Shown in pieces: positions 28,816-37,248 of a stretch of DNA of 64,000 bases. Position numbers and translations under genes: made by a program. Numbering within the stretch: position 1 is the stretch's first letter; every line of letters starts with the position of its first letter. Source of the stretch: Chloroflexota bacterium (GTDB taxonomy: Bacteria; Chloroflexota; Limnocylindria; Limnocylindrales; CSP1-4). Below the pieces are notes generated by a model, which worked only from the letters and a program-made list of their open reading frames with translations, searched no databases and had not been told where the DNA came from. Location: the NCBI GenBank assembly GCA_021787395.1, contig JAJYLZ010000002.1:1-64000 (forward strand), in the 5' to 3' direction.

Positions 28816-29634
28816 TCAGCCCGACGAGGAGGCGGCGGCGCAGCTGGCGGGCGAGGCCGGCGGCGAGACGAGCGGCGCGCCGTTCGCCGCCGCCGCCGAG
28901 GCCGGCGTGATGTCGCCCTCGGAGACCATCGCGTCGAGCACGTGGGCGCGCCGGGCGGTCGCCTCAGCCCGGTGCACCAGCGGGTCGTAGGCGGACGGCG
29001 CCTCGGGCATGCCCGCAAGGAGGGCCGCCTGCGGCAGGTCCAGCCCGTCGAGCGAGACGCCGAAGTAGGCGCACGCGCCGTTCGCCATCCCGTAGCGGTC
29101 GATCCCGACTCCGACGATGCTGGCGTAGTCGGCCAGGATCTGCGCCTTGTCGTAGCGGAACTCCACCTTGAGCGCCAGCGCCATGTCGGCCAGCTTGTTG
29201 AGCCCGGCATCGGACCCGTTCAGGTACACGTCCTTGGCCAGCTGCTGGGTGATCGTGGACCCGCCCTGGCACAGGCACCCGTGGGACACGTCGAACAGGA
29301 ACGCCCGGCCGAGGCCGATGAGGTCGATCCCGTGGTGCTGGTAGAAGCGCTCGTCCTCCGTGTCGACCAGCGCCCGAGCGAGCAGGGGCGGGACGGCGCC
29401 CCGCTCCACCACCGTGGACCCCCGGGCCGCGGCGAGCGCGGCCACGCGCACCTGGAGGTCGTCCACCCCGGGCGTCAGCAGCCAGGCGGCGAGCCCGACG
29501 ACGAGGGCCGTGCCGAGGAGCAGCGCGAGGCCGAGGGCGAGGGCCGAGGCCAGCTGCCGGCGGCGGACGAGGCGAAGTCGTTCGATCACGATCTCGATCA
29601 CGATGCGCATGGCGCCCGTGCCCGACATGGGCAT
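28816..29634 (-). CDS. GT51 peptidoglycan transglycosylase (monofunctional)
   Basis: About 272 residues: an N-terminal membrane anchor (ALALGLALLLGTALVVGLAAWLL), then a GT51 domain with the catalytic EDERFYQHHGID motif and GGSTITQQLAKDVYLN. No penicillin-binding transpeptidase domain follows, so it should polymerise glycan strands from lipid II only. Candidate ATG starts are 29634, 29628 and 29610; 29634 has a G-rich stretch at a proper distance. It converges on metX with 6 bases between stops. Confidence 0.85.
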   Translation of the reverse strand: MPMSGTGAMRIVIEIVIERLRLVRRRQLASALALGLALLLGTALVVGLAAWLLTPGVDDLQVRVAALAAARGSTVVERGAVPPLLARALVDTEDERFYQHHGIDLIGLGRAFLFDVSHGCLCQGGSTITQQLAKDVYLNGSDAGLNKLADMALALKVEFRYDKAQILADYASIVGVGIDRYGMANGACAYFGVSLDGLDLPQAALLAGMPEAPSAYDPLVHRAEATARRAHVLDAMVSEGDITPASAAAANGAPLVSPPASPASCAAASSSG

Positions 29635-29764
29635 CCGGACGCCCCCGCGCCGGACTGGCGCGCCCTCGGACGCTAGCACGGCGGGCCGACTCGAGCCGCG
29701 AACCCCACCGGGGCCCCGGGATTGGTCCGGGGACGCGGAGTTGCGGTACACTCCCGCAGCCCGC

Positions 29765-29839
29765 TGGCGCGTGGCTCAACGGTAGAGCACCTGACTCTGG
29801 ATCAGGGGGTTCCAGGTTCGAATCCTGGCGCGCCAGCCA
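29765..29839 (+). tRNA. tRNA-Gln (anticodon CTG)
   Basis: Complete cloverleaf. Acceptor arms TGGCGCG and CGCGCCA pair fully, the anticodon stem CCTGA/TCAGG (29790-29806) encloses CTCTGGA with anticodon CTG, and the T arm CCAGG-TTCGAAT-CCTGG is canonical. The discriminator is G and CCA is encoded. A tyrosine recombinase begins 90 bases downstream on the same strand, a common arrangement for integrated elements. Confidence 0.96.
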
Positions 29840-29842
29840 ACA

Positions 29843-29925
29843 CACAACCTGTGGTGCAGCAGAGCCAGTCGCACCACCAGATGTTGTGGTTTCGACCCTC
29901 CTCGGACGACCCGCCGAGGAGGTCG
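29843..29925 (+). promoter_or_regulatory. Nested inverted repeats and a hairpin covering the recombinase ribosome site
   Basis: Two nested inverted repeats lie right behind the tRNA: CACAAC (29843-29848) with GTTGTG (29883-29888), and GTGGTGC (29851-29857) with GCACCAC (29871-29877). Next, CCTCCTCGG (29897-29905) pairs with CCGAGGAGG (29914-29922), a 9-bp stem that encloses the AGGAGG ribosome site of the recombinase. The second hairpin should lower translation of the recombinase; the first set may be recombinase arm sites. Confidence 0.6.
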
Positions 29926-29929
29926 CTCG

Positions 29930-30970
29930 ATGGCACGTACGCTTGACTCCCACCCCGTAGCTTCGCCTGACTCACGCAGGAATCCGCGCGCTTCGCTTGA
30001 TTCCGCGCCCCCTGATCGCTTCTCAGGCGGTGATCCGCTCGCTTCGCCTCATTCGGAACCCCCTGACCGCTTCTCAGGCGGCGGCTCGCTCGCCGTGGGG
30101 CTCGGCGCGGCGGTCGACCTGTTCCTCGCCGCGAAGGCCGCCGAGGGCGCGTCGCCGAGCACCGTCGAGTGGTACCGGTACATCACCGGCCGCGCCGTGC
30201 GCCGGCTCGGCCCCGGCCGGCCGCTCGACGGCGTCGGGGCGCCCGAGCTCCGCGCCTGGCTGCTCGACCTGCGCGCGACGCTGTCCCCCGAGTCGGTCGC
30301 CGGCTTCGTCCGGGGCCTCAAGGCCTTCGGCAACTGGTGCGCGGCCGAGGAGCTGGGCGAGGCCGCCGGCTTCCGGGCGCTCCGGCGGCCGCGCGTGCCG
30401 CGCCGGCTGATCGCCCCCTTCACCGACGCCGAGCTGCAGGGCATGCTCGCCCTCGCCGAGCCCCGCGAGCGCGCCGTCGTCCTGCTCCTGCTCGACACCG
30501 GGCTGCGGCTCGCCGAGCTGCTGCAGCTCCGGGTCGGCGACCTGCGGCCCGACGGCACGGTCCGGGTCATGGGCAAGGGGTCCAAGGAGCGGATCGTGCC
30601 CGTCGGCGCCACGGCCCGCCGGGCGGTCGTGCGCTACGTCGCGGGGCGCGGCGCCGCCTCGCGTCCGGGCGACGCGCTGTTCGTCGGCGCGCGCGGGGCG
30701 CCGATCGAGAGGCGCATGCTCCAGAAGGCGATCGCGGACCTCGGGCGGCGCGCCGGCGTCGGCACCCGCTGCAGCCCCCACACCTTCCGCCACACGTTCG
30801 CCCGCAGCTTCCTCGTCAACGGCGGCGACGTGTTCAGCCTGCAGCAGATCCTGGGCCACACCACGCTCGACATGGTCCGCCGCTACGTCAGCCTGACCGA
30901 GGCCGACCTCGTGGCGCGGCACCGGGTCGCGTCGCCGGCGGACCGCCTCGCACGGGGCCGCTCGGGATGA
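29930..30970 (+). CDS. Tyrosine recombinase/integrase beside tRNA-Gln
   Basis: A 346-residue tyrosine recombinase. Residues about 60-145 are the SAM-like core-binding domain (STVEWYRYITGRAVRRL) and the rest is the catalytic domain with Arg in DTGLRLAEL, Lys in MGKGSKERIVP, His-x-x-Arg in HTFRHTFARSF, His in ILGHTTL and Tyr in RRYVSL, so it looks active. The ATG at 29930 has a strong AGGAGG site. The N-terminal 50 residues are a tandem repeat (PPDRFSGG twice) absent from ordinary XerC/D. It resembles the recombinase at 44403-45452. Confidence 0.9.
   Translation: MARTLDSHPVASPDSRRNPRASLDSAPPDRFSGGDPLASPHSEPPDRFSGGGSLAVGLGAAVDLFLAAKAAEGASPSTVEWYRYITGRAVRRLGPGRPLDGVGAPELRAWLLDLRATLSPESVAGFVRGLKAFGNWCAAEELGEAAGFRALRRPRVPRRLIAPFTDAELQGMLALAEPRERAVVLLLLDTGLRLAELLQLRVGDLRPDGTVRVMGKGSKERIVPVGATARRAVVRYVAGRGAASRPGDALFVGARGAPIERRMLQKAIADLGRRAGVGTRCSPHTFRHTFARSFLVNGGDVFSLQQILGHTTLDMVRRYVSLTEADLVARHRVASPADRLARGRSG
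30011..30078 (+). repeat. Two CCTGA-N7-TCAGG dyads in a 51-bp tandem repeat
   Basis: CCTGATCGCTTCTCAGG (30011-30027) and CCTGACCGCTTCTCAGG (30062-30078) repeat at a 51-bp interval inside the start of the recombinase gene. Each has the same 5-bp stem and 7-base loop layout, and identical stem sequence, as the tRNA-Gln anticodon arm at 29790-29806. They also encode the repeated PPDRFSGG peptide. Confidence 0.6.
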
Positions 30971-31010
30971 CGGCCGACCGCGGCCGGGGCGCGCAGGGGC
31001 GGCGATGGCC

Positions 31011-31050
31011 CGGCATCGGGTTATCGGCCCTCGGCGCCCGGGCGCCGCCG
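31011..31050 (+). repeat. Left copy of 40-bp direct repeat (putative att site)
   Basis: Begins CGGCATCGGG, then two variable bases, then ATCGGCCCT and the perfect 16-bp palindrome CGGCGCCCGGGCGCCG, ending CCG. It matches 44362-44401 at 38 of 40 positions; the only differences are TT here against CG there. It lies 40 bases behind the recombinase stop. Together the copies bracket a 13.4-kb metal-resistance region. Confidence 0.75.
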
Positions 31051-31063
31051 GCGGTTCCCGGGC

Positions 31064-31094
31064 TTGACCTTCAAGCAGCTTCAAGGTCTACCCG
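31064..31094 (+). promoter_or_regulatory. MerR-type promoter/operator without an adjacent merR gene
   Basis: TTGACC (31064-31069) is followed by a 19-base spacer and TACCCG (31089-31094). The near-perfect dyad ACCTTCAAG-CAG-CTTCAAGGT (31067-31087) fills the spacer. An over-long 19-bp spacer with an ACCTT...AAGGT dyad is the classical layout of promoters activated by heavy-metal or redox MerR regulators. Only 4 bases separate it from the truncated phosphoesterase start at 31099. No MerR gene is nearby. Confidence 0.6.
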
Positions 31095-31098
31095 CCCC

Positions 31099-31164
31099 GT
31101 GCGCATCGCCATCTTCTCCGACGTCCACGCGAACCTTCCAGCACTCAAACCTGCGCCAGACGTT
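31099..31164 (+). pseudogene. Truncated metallophosphoesterase N-terminus
   Basis: From a GTG at 31099 the frame reads VRIAIFSDVHANLPAL, the unmistakable start of YfcE-like calcineurin phosphoesterases (metal ligands in FSDVHAN). Similarity is lost after about 22 residues and the frame soon stops. It lies just inside the left direct repeat, so a gene was probably cut by insertion or rearrangement. The following 31165-31434 holds no gene I can support. Confidence 0.6.
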
Positions 31165-31434
31165 ACGAACCGCAGTCCCTCCGGCAAACGGCAGATGTGT
31201 ACGACGACGTCGTGTACGTGTCGGTGATCGACGGGCTCGAGGCCGGTGATGGGCGGATCGGGCTGCCGGTCGCGCATGCGGGGCTGGCCCGTGCCCCCTG
31301 GCCATGCAAACCGGGCCCTTCGTCATAAGACGGGCGACCTTGTGGACCTCTCGTAAACCGGGCTTGTGAACGCACGATAGGGACGCCCGAGTTCGTCGCG
31401 AAGCGGTGATCCGGGGCTGTTGCGGGAGATGCCG

Positions 31435-32115
31435 GTGCGCCCCGGAGGGTTCAGCGAGGCGGTCGAGATGTACCTCAAGACGCTCGCGGTGCTGGGCGGG
31501 GGCGACGGGCCCGTCGCCGCGGCCGCGGCGGCCGAGCGCCTGGGGGTGTCGCCCGTCGCCGCCAACGAGATGCTGCGCCGACTGACCGCCGAGGGACTCG
31601 TCGCGCACGAGCAGCGCCGCGGCTTCCGGCTCACCGGGCAGGGCCGCGCGGCGGCCTGGGACGTCATCCGCCGCCAGCGCCTCTGGGAGCGTTTCCTGGT
31701 CGACCGGCTCGAGCTCGCGCCCGGCGACGCGATGAGCTGGGCTTGCCTGCTCGAGCACGCGACAGTCCCCCAGGTGCTCGACGCGCTCGACGCGTTCCTC
31801 GGTTTCCCGCCGACGTGCCCCGAAGGCCAGCCGATCCCCCGCTCACCTGGTGACCCCGTCCGCCGCCCGGGGCCCTCGATTGCGGACAGCGAGCCGGGCG
31901 CCTCCTTGCGGGTGGACGCCTTCGACGACACCGACGCGGAGGTCCTCGCCTACCTCCACAGCGCCGGCCTGCCGATCGGTGCGGTCGTGCAGGTCACCGC
32001 CGTCGGTCCGCGCCGCAGCGTGTTCTCGGTCGAGGGCCCGAGCGGAGTCGTCGTCCTCGCCCGGGAGGTCGCTGCGACGATCCAGGCGACGCCCGTCACT
32101 CCGCCGACAGCATGA
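31435..32115 (+). CDS. DtxR/IdeR-family metal-dependent regulator
   Basis: About 226 residues: an N-terminal winged helix (SEAVEMYLKTL; SPVAANEMLRRLTAEGLVAHE), a dimerisation domain and a C-terminal SH3/FeoA-like domain (PIGAVVQVTAV). Metal-site residues follow DtxR: Met of EMYL, then Cys, Glu and His in ACLLEHAT; the ancillary DtxR His of the KHRLAERLL segment is Gln here (RQRLWERFL). The GTG at 31435 has GGGAG six bases upstream; TTG 31420 and ATG 31429 are alternatives. The stop overlaps the NRAMP start (ATGA), so it probably controls it. Confidence 0.87.
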   Translation: MRPGGFSEAVEMYLKTLAVLGGGDGPVAAAAAAERLGVSPVAANEMLRRLTAEGLVAHEQRRGFRLTGQGRAAAWDVIRRQRLWERFLVDRLELAPGDAMSWACLLEHATVPQVLDALDAFLGFPPTCPEGQPIPRSPGDPVRRPGPSIADSEPGASLRVDAFDDTDAEVLAYLHSAGLPIGAVVQVTAVGPRRSVFSVEGPSGVVVLAREVAATIQATPVTPPTA

Positions 32116-33404
32116 AGGACACCCTGATGGTCGACATCCCCGTGGCAGCGCCCCTCGCCGTCCCCCTCCGCGCCGCGACGACGCGACGCGCCGCCCACGT
32201 GCTGCGCGTTCTCGGCCCGGCCTGGATCGTGATGATCGCGGACGTGGACGCGGCGTCGGTCATCACCGCGGCGCAGGCCGGCAGCTCCTTCGGGTACGCG
32301 ATGCTGCTCCCGCTCGCGCTGCTGATCCCCGTGCTGTACCTCGTGCAGGAGATGACGGCCCGGCTCGCGGTGGCCACCGGCCTCGGCCACGCGGAGCTCA
32401 TCCGGGAGCGCTACGGGATGCGCTGGGGCGCGGTGGCGGTGACGTCGATGGTCGCCATCGACCTCGTCGCCTATGTCGCCGAGTTCGCCGGGATCGTGCT
32501 AGGCGCCAGCATCGTCGGCATCCCCGCCGGCGTGGCGGTGGCCGGGGCCCTGGCGCTGCACACGGGCATCGTCCTCACGGGCAGCTACGCGCGGTTCGAG
32601 CGCCTCGTGCTGGTCCTCTCGCTGGGCCTGTTCGCCTTCGTCGCCCTGGCCGTCGCCGCTCGGCCCGACCCGTCGGCCGTGCTCGCCGGCTTCGCGCCGG
32701 CCGGGCAGTTCGGCCACGACGGGTACCTCGAGCTGGTGGTGGCCACCATCGGCGCGGTGATCATGCCGTGGATGCTCTTCTACCAGCAGGCCGCCAGCGT
32801 GGACAAGGGCCTGCGCCGGGACGACCTGGGCGCGGCGCGCTTCGAGACGATGGCCGGCTCGATCGCCAGCCAGGTCCTGATGGCCGCCGTGGTCGTGGCG
32901 GCGGCCGCGGCGGTGGCGGCCGGGGCCGGGTCCACCATCTCCGCCGGGGGCATGGTCCTGCCGGCCGGCCTCGCCGGCCTCGCCGTCGGCGGCGGCGCGG
33001 TGCTCATCGCGGCCGGCATGATCGGGGCGGGCCTCCTCGCCGCCATCGTCATCTCCCTCTCCTCGGCCTGGGCCTGGGCGGAGCTCTTCCGCTGGCCGCG
33101 CAGCCTGAACCTGACGCCGAGGCGGGCGCCGATGTTCTACGGCCTCTACCTGCTCGAGATCCTGCCCGCGGCCGCCGTGGCGCTCCTCGCGACGGACCTC
33201 GTGGGTGTCGTGGTCAACGCGATGGTCCTCAACGTTCTCGTCCTGGCGGTGCCGCTGACGTTCCTGATCCGCCTGTCGAGTGACCGCGCAGTCGTGGGCG
33301 ACCTCGTCAACTCGCCCCGGCGCCAGGCGGTCCTGTGGACCATCACCGCGGTGCTGCTCGCCCTAGGGCTCTGGAGCACCGGGGCCATGCTGCTCGGCGG
33401 CTGA
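32112..33404 (+). CDS. NRAMP-family metal transporter, divergent DVDA type
   Basis: A 430-residue membrane protein with eleven or so helices of the NRAMP fold (GPAWIVMIADVDAASVITAAQAG in TM1; AVIMPWMLFYQQ in TM6). The canonical manganese/iron motif DPGN is DAAS here and MPH is MPW, so metal choice may differ from MntH. It is coupled to the DtxR-like gene by a 4-base overlap. A paralog about 80-85% identical by eye lies at 50468-51751. Confidence 0.88.
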   Translation: MKDTLMVDIPVAAPLAVPLRAATTRRAAHVLRVLGPAWIVMIADVDAASVITAAQAGSSFGYAMLLPLALLIPVLYLVQEMTARLAVATGLGHAELIRERYGMRWGAVAVTSMVAIDLVAYVAEFAGIVLGASIVGIPAGVAVAGALALHTGIVLTGSYARFERLVLVLSLGLFAFVALAVAARPDPSAVLAGFAPAGQFGHDGYLELVVATIGAVIMPWMLFYQQAASVDKGLRRDDLGAARFETMAGSIASQVLMAAVVVAAAAAVAAGAGSTISAGGMVLPAGLAGLAVGGGAVLIAAGMIGAGLLAAIVISLSSAWAWAELFRWPRSLNLTPRRAPMFYGLYLLEILPAAAVALLATDLVGVVVNAMVLNVLVLAVPLTFLIRLSSDRAVVGDLVNSPRRQAVLWTITAVLLALGLWSTGAMLLGG

Positions 33405-33549
33405 GCAGAAGGCCGGCCCGGCAACCCGGCGCTCAACGCTGATCGCATACGTCTGACCTATTCGCGAGTGCCGTCGTAAGGCAACCCGTCTCGTTTGCCG
33501 CTGAAGCGATGAGCGCTCAGCTGGCGCTCGCAAACTGAACTACGATCGG

Positions 33550-33864
33550 GTGGTGAGCCACCGCGTCGAGTTCCTGTACTTCGTCGACTGCCCGAGCCAC
33601 GTGCCCGCCCGCGCGCTGCTGGACGAGGTGATCACCGCCATTGCTCCTGGCACGCCCGTCGAGGTCGTCGACGCGAGCGACCCAGCCGTCGCCGCTGCCC
33701 ACCGCTTCCCGGGCTCGCCCACGATCCGCGTCGACGGCCGGGACATCGTCCCCGGCTACGTGGACCCAGGTGACTACACGCCGCGGTGCCGGGTGTTCCA
33801 GACGCCGGCAGGGCTGCGCGGCGTGCCGCCCCGTGAGTGGATCGAGGACGCACTGCGCGGGTAG
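33550..33864 (+). CDS. Thioredoxin-like small protein
   Basis: A 104-residue protein with the strand-Cys pattern VEFLYFVDCPSHVPA at the N-terminus (single Cys of a CPXX motif) and FPGSPTIRVDGRDIVPG, the cis-proline region of thioredoxin folds. Similar proteins occur beside mercury and other metal resistance genes. Start is GTG 33550 or GTG 33553. A possible -10 box TACGAT lies about 6 bases upstream, suggesting a leaderless transcript. Confidence 0.7.
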   Translation: MVSHRVEFLYFVDCPSHVPARALLDEVITAIAPGTPVEVVDASDPAVAAAHRFPGSPTIRVDGRDIVPGYVDPGDYTPRCRVFQTPAGLRGVPPREWIEDALRG

Positions 33865-34269
33865 CGCCCCTGGTCTTTGGCGTCGGGTCCATGCAGCCAG
33901 AGCCGCCCGGATCACCCTGCTCTCGACCGCGCGCCGGCGGACGCGGCCCTGCCGGTCGGCTCGAGGAGGGCTCGACCCCGACGGCGCCCGACCGCCGGTG
34001 CATCAGTCGCCGCCCCCCCGCTGTCGCCGCCGGAGCTGCCCCTCTGGCCGCCGCCGTCTTCGCCTCACTCTCTTCGCCAGCCGCGCCCGGGAACAGGTCG
34101 ACGAGGCGTGGCCGTAGGTCCCGTCCGGATCTAGCCGCAGGGCCGCGCGCCGGCCGCGAGCCGCTCGGCCCCAACCCAAACGGGCAAGCCAGCATCGCGC
34201 GACTGCCCGGAGTGGGACCTGAGGCATACCGTGGGTCGGCAGCCCGATGCCCGCTCGGGCGTGGCGGCG
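33865..34269. other. Gene-free interval
   Basis: About 400 bp between the thioredoxin-like gene and DUF302. Open frames here have shadow-like Arg/Pro/Gly composition and no recognisable motif. I see no tRNA, repeat or convincing promoter; it may be decayed sequence of the island. Confidence 0.5.
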
Positions 34270-34677
34270 TCAGCGGCTCGTCGCCAGGCCCTCGATCACC
34301 CGCTCGAGCCGCGCCTTCGCCTCCTCCGCGACGGACGCGATCGCCGGTTCCCGGACGATGCCGAGGACGGCGAGCGGGTCCATTGCCTCGACGATCGTCT
34401 CCGGCCCGTCCTCGCGCAGCACGACGTTGCACGGCAGGAGGGCGCCCACCGACGGGTCCGCCTCCAGGGCCCGATGGGCGAGCGGCGGGTTGCACGCGCC
34501 CAGGATCACGAACGGCGGCCGGTCAACCCCGAGCTTGGCCTTCATCGTCGCCTGGACGTCGATCACGGTGAGGACGCCGAAGCCCTCAGCCCTCAGGGCC
34601 GCCTCGACGCTGGGACGGACGTCGTCGATCGACCCGATCATCCGGGTCCCGAAGGTGTAGCCCGTCGTAGTGATCAT
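34270..34677 (-). CDS. DUF302 family protein
   Basis: A 135-residue protein fitting DUF302: TYSFGT-like start (YTFGTRMIG), EAALRAEGFGVLTVIDVQATMKAKLG, FVILGACNPPLAHRALEADPSVGALLPCNVV and a C-terminal helix. DUF302 proteins bind as dimers and are often near metal or redox genes; two cysteines (ACNPP and LPCNV) are conserved features. The ATG at 34677 follows CAGGGG. Function is unknown. Confidence 0.85.
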   Translation of the reverse strand: MITTTGYTFGTRMIGSIDDVRPSVEAALRAEGFGVLTVIDVQATMKAKLGVDRPPFVILGACNPPLAHRALEADPSVGALLPCNVVLREDGPETIVEAMDPLAVLGIVREPAIASVAEEAKARLERVIEGLATSR

Positions 34678-34826
34678 CGGTACCCCTGTGGTGTCCGGGT
34701 CGGTGAAGCGGAGCCGGTCCACGGTGGCCTGCTCCAAGGAAGTCGCGCCAGGTGATGTTGTGCGGCGGGCCCTCGAATGCCAAGAGCCGACAGGCTCGTG
34801 TCAGCGATTGGACCCGAGTCAGCCGC

Positions 34827-35120
<294 letters not shown>

Positions 35121-35133
35121 GGCTCCCCTTCCT

Positions 35134-37104
35134 TTAGGCCCGTGCGGCGCGGAGGCCGTTGGCCACCGCGAGCAGCTCTGCCCCCTCGTGGACGGTGACG
35201 ACGAGGACGACCGTGAACAGGCCGCCCGCCGCGCCCAGGATGAGGATGGGCAGGATGACCAGCGAGAACGCCAGGTTCTGGCGCGACACGCGGCGCGCCT
35301 TGCGGCCGATCCGCAGGGCGTAGCCCGCCTTCTCGAGGTCGTCGGCCATGAGCGCGACGTCGGCCGCCTCGATCGCGGCGTCGGAGCCCGCGGTCCCCAT
35401 TGCCATCCCGACCGTCGCTGCGGCGAGGGCCGGCGCGTCGTTGACGCCATCACCGATCATCGCCACCGCACCGTGCTCGCGCTCGAGCTCGCGGATGGCG
35501 GCGACCTTGTCCTCGGGCTTCAGGCCCGCCCGGACGTCGTCGATCCCGAGCTCCCGGGCGATCGCGCGGGCCGTCCGCGGGTGGTCGCCGCTCAGCATCA
35601 CGACTCGCCCGACCCCCAGGCGGTGCAGCTCGGCAACGGCCGCGGCGGCGTTGGGCCGGACCTGGTCGCGGATCGCCAGCAGGCCGAGGACCCGCACGCC
35701 GGCCGTCGCGTCGGCGGGACCCTCGCCGACGAGGACGACCGTCTTGCCCTCCTCGCGCATCTCCTCGAGGAGGGCCGCGGTCGCGGCCGACGGTGCGGCA
35801 CCGAGCTCGCCGAACAGGTCGGGGCTGCCGACGTGGACGAGGCGGCCGTCGAGGCGCGCCGCGGCGCCGGCTCCGGTGAGGGCCGCGAAGTCGGTGGCGT
35901 CCGACGGGACGACGCCGTGCTCGCTCGCGGCGGCGACGATCGCCCGCGCGAGCGGATGCTCCGACAGCCGCTCCACGCCGGCGGCGGCCGCCAGCAGGCC
36001 CGCCTCGTCGGTGCCGTCGAGCGGGACGATGTCCGTCACGACCGGCCGGCCGTGGGTGAGCGTCCCCGTCTTGTCGAGCGCGACCACCCGGACCGTGCCC
36101 AGGTTCTCGAGGTGGATGCCGCCCTTGATGAGGACGCCGCGCCGGCCGGCCGAGCCGATCCCGGCGGCCATGGCGACCGGCGTCGACATGACCAGGGCGC
36201 ACGGTGCGCCGGCGACGACGACCGTGATCGCCCGGGTGACCCACTCCCTGGGGTCGCCGCCGAGCGCGATCGGGACGATCGCCAGGAGCGCCGCGCCGAC
36301 GAGGACGAGCGGGCTGTAGACGCGGCTGAAGCGGTCGATGAAGCGCTGGGCCGTGCCCTTCTGGCCCTGCGCCTCCTCGACGAGGTGGATGAGCGCGGAC
36401 AGGGTGTTGTCCGCGAACGCCTTGGTCGCCTCGATCGTGAGCGCGCCCTGGCGGTTGATCGTGCCCGCGAACACCGGGTCGCCCGGGCCCTTGTCGACCG
36501 GCACGCTCTCGCCCGTGACCGGCGACTCGTCGAGGCTCGACGCGCCCGCGCGGATGACGCCGTCGGTCGCGAGGCCCTCGCCCGGCCGGACGAGGAAGAC
36601 GTCGCCGGGCACGAGGTCGGTCGCCGGGATCGTCAGCTCGGCGCCGTCGCGCAGGACGTGCGCCTCCTTCGGTGCGAGGTCGAGCAGGGCGCGGATGGCC
36701 GAGCGGGTCCGGGCGAACGTGAGGGACTCGACGGCCTCGGCCGAGCCGTAGAGGAAGACCAGGAACGCCGCCTCCTCCCAGAAGCCGAGCGCCGCCGCCC
36801 CGACGGTGGCGACCGCCATCAGGACCTCGATGCCGACCTCGCGCTCCGAGACCAGCTCCTCGAGGCCCTCGCGGGCCCACCAATAGCCGCCGAATGGAAT
36901 CGAGGCAAGGTAGAAGGCGATGGGCAGTGGGCCGGGCAGGAGGCCGGTAATCGATCCGAGCCAGCCCGCCGCCAGCAGGACTCCCGAGACGGCCGCGCCA
37001 AGGATCGGCGGGTAGGTCCACCACGGACCGGCGTGGGCGCCCTCGCGCTCCTCGTCCTCGTCGTGGTCCTCGTGATCGTCGTCGCGCACGTGGTCGGTCG
37101 GCAT
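35134..37104 (-). CDS. Heavy-metal P1B-type ATPase, P1B-4-like
   Basis: A 656-residue metal efflux ATPase. An Asp/His/Glu-rich N-tail (residues 4-24) may bind metal. The core has [10 protein letters not shown], the phosphorylated DKTGTLT (Asp 344), SEHPLARAI and [10 protein letters not shown]. The membrane metal motif is APC (300-302), not CPC or the P1B-4 SPC, while the last helix reads [12 protein letters not shown] like the P1B-4 HEG signature. Cobalt, zinc, nickel, cadmium or lead are possible. It diverges from a CmtR-like regulator, which favours cadmium or lead as inducer. Confidence 0.9.
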   Translation of the reverse strand: MPTDHVRDDDHEDHDEDEEREGAHAGPWWTYPPILGAAVSGVLLAAGWLGSITGLLPGPLPIAFYLASIPFGGYWWAREGLEELVSEREVGIEVLMAVATVGAAALGFWEEAAFLVFLYGSAEAVESLTFARTRSAIRALLDLAPKEAHVLRDGAELTIPATDLVPGDVFLVRPGEGLATDGVIRAGASSLDESPVTGESVPVDKGPGDPVFAGTINRQGALTIEATKAFADNTLSALIHLVEEAQGQKGTAQRFIDRFSRVYSPLVLVGAALLAIVPIALGGDPREWVTRAITVVVAGAPCALVMSTPVAMAAGIGSAGRRGVLIKGGIHLENLGTVRVVALDKTGTLTHGRPVVTDIVPLDGTDEAGLLAAAAGVERLSEHPLARAIVAAASEHGVVPSDATDFAALTGAGAAARLDGRLVHVGSPDLFGELGAAPSAATAALLEEMREEGKTVVLVGEGPADATAGVRVLGLLAIRDQVRPNAAAAVAELHRLGVGRVVMLSGDHPRTARAIARELGIDDVRAGLKPEDKVAAIRELEREHGAVAMIGDGVNDAPALAAATVGMAMGTAGSDAAIEAADVALMADDLEKAGYALRIGRKARRVSRQNLAFSLVILPILILGAAGGLFTVVLVVTVHEGAELLAVANGLRAARA

Positions 37105-37204
37105 CGGTCACTCACGTCCTACTGGCTGGTAATTCACGCATTGCTGAAACGATACTCCCGCGATCTGGCCACGGGACAGGCCGTCCGGACCGAGGTTGAT
37201 GATC

Positions 37205-37242
37205 GACAGGCCTGTCTGAGGCACAGGAGGGGTGGCTATTGT
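37205..37242 (+). promoter_or_regulatory. Palindromic operator and leaderless promoter of the ArsR/MtrA operon
   Basis: The perfect 12-bp palindrome GACAGGCCTGTC (37205-37216) overlaps the expected -35 position. A -10-like TATTGT (37237-37242) ends exactly 6 bases before the ATG at 37249, the spacing of leaderless mRNAs. GGAGG at 37226-37230 is too far from the ATG to serve as a ribosome site. Repression by the CmtR-like protein of both divergent operons is a reasonable inference. Confidence 0.5.
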
Positions 37243-37248
37243 TCACTC

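Noticed and set aside
28372-28839. Idea that recombinases at 29930 and 44403 are XerC/XerD chromosome-resolution proteins
   Set aside because: They are only moderately similar, each lies next to repeats or a tRNA, and neither is in a typical xer context; an integrase role fits better. No dif-like site was found.
31071-31277. Small minus-strand frame near the left repeat
   Set aside because: It runs antisense through the phosphoesterase stub and the MerR-type site and shows no family motif.
33632-34495. Minus-strand frame spanning the gene-free interval
   Set aside because: Composition is Arg/Pro/Gly-rich without hydrophobic core or motif, and it overlaps two supported genes on both sides.
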